NCBI GenBank assembly: GCA_017478685.1 | Contig: JAFVDC010000088.1 | Span: 1-10,940, forward strand | Length of the DNA: 10,940 nt | Direction of reading: 5' to 3' | DNA from: Bacteroidales bacterium | GTDB taxonomy: Bacteria; Bacteroidota; Bacteroidia; Bacteroidales; UBA932 | In this document: positions 5,704 through 10,940 of the stretch, piece by piece | Numbering within the stretch: position 1 is the first letter of the stretch | Layout: each line of letters begins with the position of its first letter | Position numbers and translations under genes: made by a program | The notes under the pieces: generated by a model | What the model was told of the DNA's origin: nothing | Database searches by the model: none | What the model saw: only the letters and a program-made list of their open reading frames with translations

Positions 5704-6896
5704 TATCCCAAAAGCTCTTCAAATAGTGCCTTGCAGCGCCCGGGAACAATGATATGATGATTGCCGATGGGCTTTGTGAGGAAGTATTTCGCCTCCTCTG
5801 GCTTCACCTTCAGGACCACCTGTGTTCGGCAAAGATTGTCTTCGTACTGATTGTAGAGGAGCTGCCCTTCCGCGGCAAAGAAACGGTCCAGTTTGCCGGA
5901 CACCTTGAAAACCGTTACGGGGCCTTCGGGGATCTCTCCGTGTATGCCTACTCCTATGCCGGACTCAAAGTGGGTGTCGTACTGCCAGTCCCTTACCATG
6001 TTGAAGGGAACGGTGCAGTGGGCAAAGAGAATCTCTCCGGTTTCCACATTTATGCGGGAAGGGTTTGCCTGGAATCCGGTAAAGCCGGTAAGGGCCTGTG
6101 AAATCATCATGGAAAGAAGGGCGGGAACGTCTCCTTCGCAGGAAGCCGGGAAGCCGTCCGCGTTGAATGACGCAAGGGCCAGACAGCCTGTATTTTTGAC
6201 ACTTGTCAGAAGGTCAAAGCATCTGAGTGTAAGCGCATTGAGACTGTGCTTTGAAACAATTGCTTTAAGCGCGTGATACACCTGCGTAGCACCGGGATAC
6301 GAGGCCCTTACATTGTCTGCCATAGGGACTTCCGCGGGGGCTTCATCGGCCTTGGAAGAGGCTATTTCCTTGAGGAGTTCCTCCATTGGGATTGACTCCA
6401 GGCGGGCGCCGATGCGGTCCATGACCGACACTGGGTCTGCGTGGGAAGAGATGAGCCAATCCGAAGGCTCCCCTATTACGCCTATCCTTGAACCGCTGAG
6501 TTTCTGCCTTGCCAGGGCCACCGTCTCCAGCACGCCAATCCTGCCCCTAAGGTATTCCGGAGTGCCGTGGAGAACTTCTCCCTTAAGGCCCTGCTGGTTC
6601 AGGTATGACAGGATTTCCAGCGACGCTGCAAGGGAATTGCTTTTTCCGGAAGTAAGGAGGTAATACCTCTCTATGCCCCTTGACAGGAATTCCGGGAGAA
6701 GGCTCTTGAAAATGCCCTCTGCGCCGCCTGTACGCACATATATTATGTCAAGGGTATGCGTGCCGAAGTCCTGGAAACCGGTTCCGCGGAAATCGTATCC
6801 GCCGTCAGGGAAAATACCGGAAAGGAATTCATCGCTTAAACGGGATACCTCATTTTCGTTGTGTAGGCCCGATGTAATAGTGTATATTGCAGTCAT
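5703..6896 (-). CDS. L-fucose/L-arabinose isomerase-like protein
   Basis: This 397-residue protein resembles the fucose/arabinose isomerase superfamily, whose members interconvert aldoses and ketoses with a divalent metal, usually Mn2+. The N-terminal half is Rossmann-like, with VRTGGAEG (54-61), YLLTSGKSNSLAAS (79-92) and RIGVIGEPSDWLISS (137-151). The C-terminal half carries FNADGFPASCEGDVPALLSM (244-263), HCTVP (293-297) and GNHHIIVPG (378-386); by analogy Glu254 or Asp256 and His380/381 are candidate metal ligands. It is shorter than classical FucI (about 590) or AraA (about 500), so a distinct subfamily or different sugar is likely. No sugar-transport or kinase gene is adjacent; the only partner is the Fur-family gene, joined by TAATG. 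Superfamily is fairly sure, reaction unknown. Confidence 0.8.
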   Translation of the reverse strand: MTAIYTITSGLHNENEVSRLSDEFLSGIFPDGGYDFRGTGFQDFGTHTLDIIYVRTGGAEGIFKSLLPEFLSRGIERYYLLTSGKSNSLAASLEILSYLNQQGLKGEVLHGTPEYLRGRIGVLETVALARQKLSGSRIGVIGEPSDWLISSHADPVSVMDRIGARLESIPMEELLKEIASSKADEAPAEVPMADNVRASYPGATQVYHALKAIVSKHSLNALTLRCFDLLTSVKNTGCLALASFNADGFPASCEGDVPALLSMMISQALTGFTGFQANPSRINVETGEILFAHCTVPFNMVRDWQYDTHFESGIGVGIHGEIPEGPVTVFKVSGKLDRFFAAEGQLLYNQYEDNLCRTQVVLKVKPEEAKYFLTKPIGNHHIIVPGRCKALFEELLG

Positions 6897-6900
6897 AGTG

Positions 6901-6908
6901 CAAATTTA
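6901..6908 (-). promoter_or_regulatory. -7 element giving a nearly leaderless isomerase-like mRNA
   Basis: The minus strand reads TAAATTTG, matching TAnnTTTG, only four bases before the ATG at 6896. With normal spacing to the start site the transcript would begin on or within a base or two of the ATG. It is divergent from the element at 6922-6929, with 13 bases between them. Confidence 0.65.
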
Positions 6909-6921
6909 AAAATAATTTTAG

Positions 6922-6929
6922 TATATTTG
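6922..6929 (+). promoter_or_regulatory. -7 element for the tricorn-like protease unit
   Basis: TATATTTG matches TAnnTTTG and lies 22 bases before the ATG at 6952, leaving a short A-rich leader. No convincing -33 TTG is visible. The whole divergent intergenic region is only 55 bases long. Confidence 0.7.
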
Positions 6930-6951
6930 AAGATTAAAGTAGTAAACAGTT

Positions 6952-9900
6952 ATGAAACGTATTCTTATCAGCCTCACAGCACTTGTTTCGGCAATCAGTA
7001 TTTGCGCCCAGGAAACTCCCCAGTGGGTGCGCCGCAGCGCCATCTCCCCGGACGGCAAAACCATAGCCTTCAGTTATAAGGGAGATATTTTCACTGTTCC
7101 CACAGAAGGCGGCCAGGCCCTCCAGATTACATCCAACAGGGCCTATGAGTCGGACCCTCTCTGGACCGCAGACGGCGGCAAGATTGTCTTCAGCTCCTAC
7201 AGGGAAGGCTCCAAGGATATTTTCATCACGGGCAAGGACGGCGGCGCTCCAACCCGCCTCACTACAATGCCCGGCACCGAGACTCCCCTTGCGGTTTCCC
7301 CGGACGGCTATGTTTACTACAACTGGTACACAACGGCTCTCCAGAGTCCCGGCTTTGACGGCTTCCCCGGAGACCCTGCCCTTTACCGCACTCCCCTTTC
7401 CGGCGGCGCCCCTGAACTTGTGACATCGCTCACCATCTGTGGCATGAGCATAAGCCCTTCCGGAACCATCCTCTATGAAGATTGGAAAGGCTATGAAGAC
7501 CCTCTGAGGAAGCATCACACTTCTTCCGTCACAAGGGATATCTGGAAATGGGACGGAAAAGCCGCCTTCACCAAACTCACAACCTATAACGGAGAAGACC
7601 GCAACCCTGTTTTCGGCCCGGATGGAGATACTTTCTACTATCTCAGCGAGGAAGGCGGAAGCAATATAAATGTTTGGAAATCAAGCGTTTCTAATCCCTC
7701 ATCTAAGATAAGGCTCACCTCCTATGACAAGAATCCCGCGCGTTTCCTTTCCGTGGCAAATGACGGTACGGTGTGCTACTCATACAACGGAGAACTCTAT
7801 ACCATAAAGGGCGGCCAGAACAATAAGGTGGCCATTACAGTCCTTCGCGACGAACCCGAAAAAGCCGTGAACCAGATGCAGATGAAAAGTGCTTCGGCCA
7901 TGGCGGTTTCCCCTAACGGAAAAGAGATTGCACTTGTTATAAGGGGAGACGTCTTTGTAACCAGCGTAGACTACGCCACCACGCGCAGAATCACCAATAC
8001 CCCTGAGCAGGAGCGCGGCGTAAGTTTCTCCAAGGACGGCCGGGAGCTTTACTACGCTTCTGAAAGAAACGGCTGCTGGAGCATCTACAAGAGCACTCTC
8101 ACCAATAAGGATGACAAATATTTCACCTACAGCGCCTCCTTCAAGGAAGAGCGCGTAAGCCCGGAGGGAGAGACCTCCTTCCAGGTCCAGGTCTCCCCTG
8201 ACGGAAAGCATATCGCCTACCTCCGTGACCGTACGGAACTTGTGGTGATGCCCGCTTCCGGCGGCAAGCCCAAGAGCCTGTTCAAGGACATAAACTATTC
8301 GTACTCAGACGGAGACCAGCACTTTGCCTGGAGCCCTGACAGCCAGTACATCCTTGCAAACTGGCAGGAAGGCGGCGGCTGGAACAACGAAGACGTTGCC
8401 GTGATTGAGGTCCAGAGCGGAAAAATCACCAACCTTACCCGCAGCGGCTACTCCGACGGCGGTTTCCGCTGGGCCCTTGGCGGCAAGGCCATGACATGGG
8501 AATCCGACAAAAACGGTTACCGCAGCCACGGCAGCTGGGGTGCCGAATCCGACATCTACATCATGTTCTTCGACTCCAAGGCGTACGCCGAATTCGGCCG
8601 CAGCAAAGAGCAGAAAGAGATAGACAAGATGCTCCTTGGAGAGAAGAAGGCCGAAAAAGAGGAAAAGAAAGCCCAGAAGGATTCCGTAGCCAAGAAGGTG
8701 GAAAAGATTGAGCTGGACCTCGAGAACAGGGACCTCAGGGTAAGACGCCTCACCCGCTTTTCAAACATGATGGGAGACCATTTCCTTACCCCTGATGGAA
8801 GCAAGCTCTATTTCACCCAGCGCCTTGAAAAAGGCTACGACCTCTGCGCCCTTGACATTGAAAAGGGAGATATCTCCGTTGTGAAAAAGGGCGTGATGGG
8901 AAGCTTCACCCCTTCCCCGGACGGCAAGTTCATCTTCATCTTCCGCGGCTCCCAGCTTTCAAAACTCGACATTGCAACCGGCAAGGACAAGCCCGTGAGC
9001 TTCTCCGGAGACTACGAGTTCAAGCCCCAGCCGGAGCGCGAATACATCTTTGAACACTGCTGGAAGCAGGTTAAGGAAAAATTCTACGACCCTGCCCTCC
9101 ACGGCGTTGACTGGCAGTACTACCACGACAATTATGCCGCCAAACTCCCGTTCATCAACAACGACTTCGACTTCACCGACATGCTCTCCGAAATGCTTGG
9201 AGAACTCAACGGTTCCCACACCGGGGCTCGCTACCGTGCCACCGGAGGCCATCAGCTTGGGCATATCGGCATACTGGCCGATACCGAATATAAAGGCGAC
9301 GGCATAAAGATAGCCGAAGTCCTTCCCGGCGGCGCCCTCAATCTCATGGACCCCGACATCAAGGCCGGAGACATTATTTTGGCCATTGAAGGCCATGAAA
9401 TAAAAGCCGGAGAAAACTGGCTGGAGAACCTCTACGACAAGGTTGACAAGAAGATACTCCTTAGCATCAAGGCTTCCGGCAAGAAGAAGGAACTCTTTGT
9501 CACTCCCACCGCTACGGACGCCCCGCTCCTTTACAAGCGCTGGGTGCGCCAGAGAGAGGAAATGGTGGAGAAACTCTCCGGCGGAAAGGTTGGCTACGTG
9601 CACATCCAGGGCATGGACTCCCCCAGCTACCGTGAACTCTACTCCAAGGCACTTGGCAAATACCGTAACTGTGAAGCCCTCATAGTTGACACCCGTCACA
9701 ACGGCGGCGGCTGGCTCCACGACGACCTTGTAACTTTCCTTGGCGGAAAAGAGTACTGCCTCTTCACTCCCCGCGGCCAGTATATCGGCCACGAGCCCTT
9801 TAACAAATGGACAAAGCGCTCCTGCGTCCTCATTGGAGAAGACAACTACTCAGACGCTTCCGGTTTTCCTTACGCTTACCGCAGCCTTGGCCTTGGAAAG

Positions 9901-10131
9901 CTTATAGGCGCCCCCGTTCCCGGCACCATGACGGCTGTGTGGTGGGAGAATCAGGTAAACGGTCTCATTGTCTTTGGTATCCCTCAGGTGGGTAACTTCG
10001 GCGTAAAGGACCAGACCTACATCGAGAATTTCCAGATAGAGCCCGACATCCTCATCTACAATGATCCCGCTTCCACGCTCAGCGGCCGTGACCTCCAGCT
10101 GGAAGCCGCTGTTAAAGAAATGCTCAAATAA
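6952..10131 (+). CDS. Secreted tricorn-like S41 protease with beta-propeller and PDZ domains
   Basis: This 1059-residue serine peptidase resembles tricorn protease, which degrades peptides. A signal peptide is present (MKRILISLTALVSAISICA, likely cut after Ala19), so it is exported, probably to the periplasm. Propeller-type SPDGK-like repeats run through about 30-690 (ISPDGK, VSPNGK, FSKDGR, VSPDGK, WSPDSQ, TPDGSK). A Lys/Glu-rich, coiled-coil-like stretch sits at about 551-595. After about 690 come the core domain, a PDZ domain (about 765-860) and the S41 fold. Candidate active residues are Ser755-His756 in NGSHTG, the oxyanion glycines of DTRHNGGG (913-920), nucleophile Ser967 in NYSDASGFP and Glu1025 in YIENF; positions agree closely with the archaeal enzyme (Ser745/His746, Ser965, Glu1023), so it should be active. 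Its TAA overlaps the next start as TAATG. Confidence 0.93.
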   Translation: MKRILISLTALVSAISICAQETPQWVRRSAISPDGKTIAFSYKGDIFTVPTEGGQALQITSNRAYESDPLWTADGGKIVFSSYREGSKDIFITGKDGGAPTRLTTMPGTETPLAVSPDGYVYYNWYTTALQSPGFDGFPGDPALYRTPLSGGAPELVTSLTICGMSISPSGTILYEDWKGYEDPLRKHHTSSVTRDIWKWDGKAAFTKLTTYNGEDRNPVFGPDGDTFYYLSEEGGSNINVWKSSVSNPSSKIRLTSYDKNPARFLSVANDGTVCYSYNGELYTIKGGQNNKVAITVLRDEPEKAVNQMQMKSASAMAVSPNGKEIALVIRGDVFVTSVDYATTRRITNTPEQERGVSFSKDGRELYYASERNGCWSIYKSTLTNKDDKYFTYSASFKEERVSPEGETSFQVQVSPDGKHIAYLRDRTELVVMPASGGKPKSLFKDINYSYSDGDQHFAWSPDSQYILANWQEGGGWNNEDVAVIEVQSGKITNLTRSGYSDGGFRWALGGKAMTWESDKNGYRSHGSWGAESDIYIMFFDSKAYAEFGRSKEQKEIDKMLLGEKKAEKEEKKAQKDSVAKKVEKIELDLENRDLRVRRLTRFSNMMGDHFLTPDGSKLYFTQRLEKGYDLCALDIEKGDISVVKKGVMGSFTPSPDGKFIFIFRGSQLSKLDIATGKDKPVSFSGDYEFKPQPEREYIFEHCWKQVKEKFYDPALHGVDWQYYHDNYAAKLPFINNDFDFTDMLSEMLGELNGSHTGARYRATGGHQLGHIGILADTEYKGDGIKIAEVLPGGALNLMDPDIKAGDIILAIEGHEIKAGENWLENLYDKVDKKILLSIKASGKKKELFVTPTATDAPLLYKRWVRQREEMVEKLSGGKVGYVHIQGMDSPSYRELYSKALGKYRNCEALIVDTRHNGGGWLHDDLVTFLGGKEYCLFTPRGQYIGHEPFNKWTKRSCVLIGEDNYSDASGFPYAYRSLGLGKLIGAPVPGTMTAVWWENQVNGLIVFGIPQVGNFGVKDQTYIENFQIEPDILIYNDPASTLSGRDLQLEAAVKEMLK

Positions 10132-10844
10132 TGGACAAGAAACTAGTCATAATCCCAACATACAACGAAAAAGAAAACATCGCAGACATTATCAATGCGG
10201 TGTTTTCCCTTGACGGAAACTTTCACGTACTTGTAATTGACGACGGTTCCCCGGACGGCACTGCCGCCATCGTTAAGGGGCTGATGTCGGAGGGTGACAT
10301 CAGACTGCACCTTATAGAGCGCAGCGGCAAGCTGGGGCTTGGAACGGCGTATCTGACCGGGTTCAAATGGGCCCTGGAGCATGGCTACGACTACGTTTTT
10401 GAGATGGACGCGGACTTTTCCCATGACCCCAAGGACCTTGTCCGGCTATATAAAGCCTGTGCCGATGACGGCGCAGACCTTGCCATAGGCTCCCGCTACT
10501 GCAACGGAGTCAGCGTGGTAGACTGGCCCATGAGCCGGATTGTAATGAGCTACTTTGCATCGGCCTATGTACGCGGGGTGCTTAGGATGCACATCTACGA
10601 CACCACCGCCGGCTTTGTGTGCTACAGCCGGAAAGTGCTGGAGAAGATGGACCTTGACGCAGTAAAGATGAAGGGCTACGGCTTCCAGATAGAGATGAAA
10701 TACACCGCCTGGAAACTTGGCTTCAAGCTCAAGGAAGTCCCCATCATCTTCACAAACCGCCAGAAGGGCACATCCAAAATGAGCGGCGGCATCTTCGGCG
10801 AAGCCTTCTGGGGCGTCCTGGCCCTGAGGTTCAGGCGTTTTTAG
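10131..10844 (+). CDS. GT2 glycosyltransferase, polyprenol-phosphate mannose synthase-like
   Basis: This 237-residue family 2 glycosyltransferase resembles soluble DPM1-type enzymes, which move mannose (or another hexose) from a nucleotide sugar to polyprenyl phosphate at the inner membrane face. Visible motifs are IPTYNEKENI (8-17), VIDDGSPDGT (35-44), the DxD-type EMDADFSHDP (91-100) that binds metal and sugar nucleotide, TTAGFVCYSR (158-167) and the late NRQKGTSKMS (209-218) typical of this group. It has no C-terminal membrane segments, unlike the longer bacterial flippase-linked forms, and matches the length of the short type. The start ATG shares one base with the protease stop (TAATG). 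A role in glycan or glycoprotein assembly is plausible; the sugar donor is not determined by sequence. Confidence 0.92.
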   Translation: MDKKLVIIPTYNEKENIADIINAVFSLDGNFHVLVIDDGSPDGTAAIVKGLMSEGDIRLHLIERSGKLGLGTAYLTGFKWALEHGYDYVFEMDADFSHDPKDLVRLYKACADDGADLAIGSRYCNGVSVVDWPMSRIVMSYFASAYVRGVLRMHIYDTTAGFVCYSRKVLEKMDLDAVKMKGYGFQIEMKYTAWKLGFKLKEVPIIFTNRQKGTSKMSGGIFGEAFWGVLALRFRRF

Positions 10845-10881
10845 GTGTGAGGGCAACGAATTACACATAAAACGCCTTTTT
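10833..10881 (+). terminator. Probable intrinsic terminator after the glycosyltransferase
   Basis: AGGCGTTTT (10833-10841), the last coding bases, pairs perfectly with AAAACGCCT (10869-10877), followed by a run of five T (10877-10881). The 27-base gap between arms can extend the hairpin through a second helix, GTGTGA (10845-10850) with TTACAC (10861-10866, one G-U pair). The element overlaps the stop codon, so it is compact. Its competing folds are described with the repeat at 10851-10923. Confidence 0.6.
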
Positions 10882-10923
10882 CGTGTGATTCATTGCCCAA
10901 ATGGGCAGCGAATCACGCAAAAA
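10851..10923. repeat. Three-copy palindromic repeat element (REP/BIME-like)
   Basis: A roughly 21- to 22-base unit, consensus GGGCARYGAATYACRCRWAAA, occurs three times: plus at 10851-10872, minus at 10898-10877, plus at 10903-10923. The minus copy pairs with either plus copy. With the left copy it forms GGGCAACGAATTACAC/GTGTGATTCATTGCCC (10851-10866 with 10883-10898), and with the right copy it closes on loop AAAT (10899-10902). Each pairing has one mismatch (at 10892) and one or two G-U pairs. A further GGGCAAAAACG fragment starts at 10925. No gene is seen in the 96 bases after 10844. It resembles extragenic palindromic repeats but could be a terminator or regulatory leader; it continues to the window edge. 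Confidence 0.7.
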
Positions 10924-10940
10924 TGGGCAAAAACGTGTTG

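Noticed and set aside
6952..7011. Lipoprotein signal in the protease
   Set aside because: Cys18 is preceded by Ile rather than Gly, Ala or Ser, so it lacks a proper lipobox; a signal-peptidase-I site after Ala19 fits better.
6934..7518. Minus-strand open frame overlapping the protease start
   Set aside because: It covers the divergent promoter region and the protease signal peptide in antisense; the other reading is strongly supported.
8959..9792. Long open frame of 277 codons on the minus strand
   Set aside because: It lies wholly inside the protease gene, antisense to its well-conserved catalytic part; it has no promoter and only reflects codon composition.
10851..10940. Start of a CRISPR array
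   Set aside because: The units alternate in orientation, are imperfect and unevenly spaced, and have no uniform spacers; a palindromic repeat element fits better.

Overview
The window reads as a gene-dense piece of an anaerobic Bacteroidota chromosome, most likely Bacteroidales; I cannot name the genus. Three things support this: promoter -7 elements of the TAnnTTTG type before most transcription units, no Shine-Dalgarno-like sequence before the starts I inspected, and family content (rubrerythrin, DUF4332-like protein, BspA-type leucine-rich repeats, tricorn-like S41 protease with a Bacteroidota-style signal peptide). There is no tRNA, rRNA, insertion sequence, phage gene or CRISPR array.

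Layout. (1) 1-513: the 3' part of a rubrerythrin gene ends in a perfect hairpin that also serves the convergent gene. (2) 529-936, minus strand: a small helix-hairpin-helix (DUF4332-like) protein, divergent from what follows. (3) 1046-4657, plus strand: five genes that abut or overlap by 4 to 10 bases, encoding an unrecognised 153-residue protein, a cytoplasmic LRR_5 protein, an RluA-family pseudouridine synthase, a lysophospholipase-like alpha/beta hydrolase and a TcdA-type dehydratase. Cytidine deaminase (4676-5158) follows, perhaps with its own promoter. (4) 5191-5296: the small bacterial SRP RNA, with promoter and U-tract. (5) 5302-6896, minus strand: an L-fucose/L-arabinose isomerase-like protein followed, with a one-base TAATG overlap, by a Fur-family regulator. 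(6) 6952-10844, plus strand: a secreted tricorn-like protease joined by TAATG to a polyprenol-phosphate-mannose-synthase-like glycosyltransferase. (7) 10833-10940: a likely terminator merging into three copies of a roughly 22-base palindromic repeat that runs to the window edge.

How the genes relate. The 1046-4657 cluster joins two probable RNA-modifying enzymes (pseudouridine synthase and TcdA) to a hydrolase and two proteins of unknown role; tight spacing implies co-translation, not necessarily one pathway. The Fur/isomerase-like pair looks like a small metal-responsive or metal-using unit. The rest is ordinary housekeeping. I found no convincing new defence or mobile system. The least explained parts are the end-of-window repeats, the two uncharacterised proteins opening the long cluster, and the Fur/isomerase-like pair.
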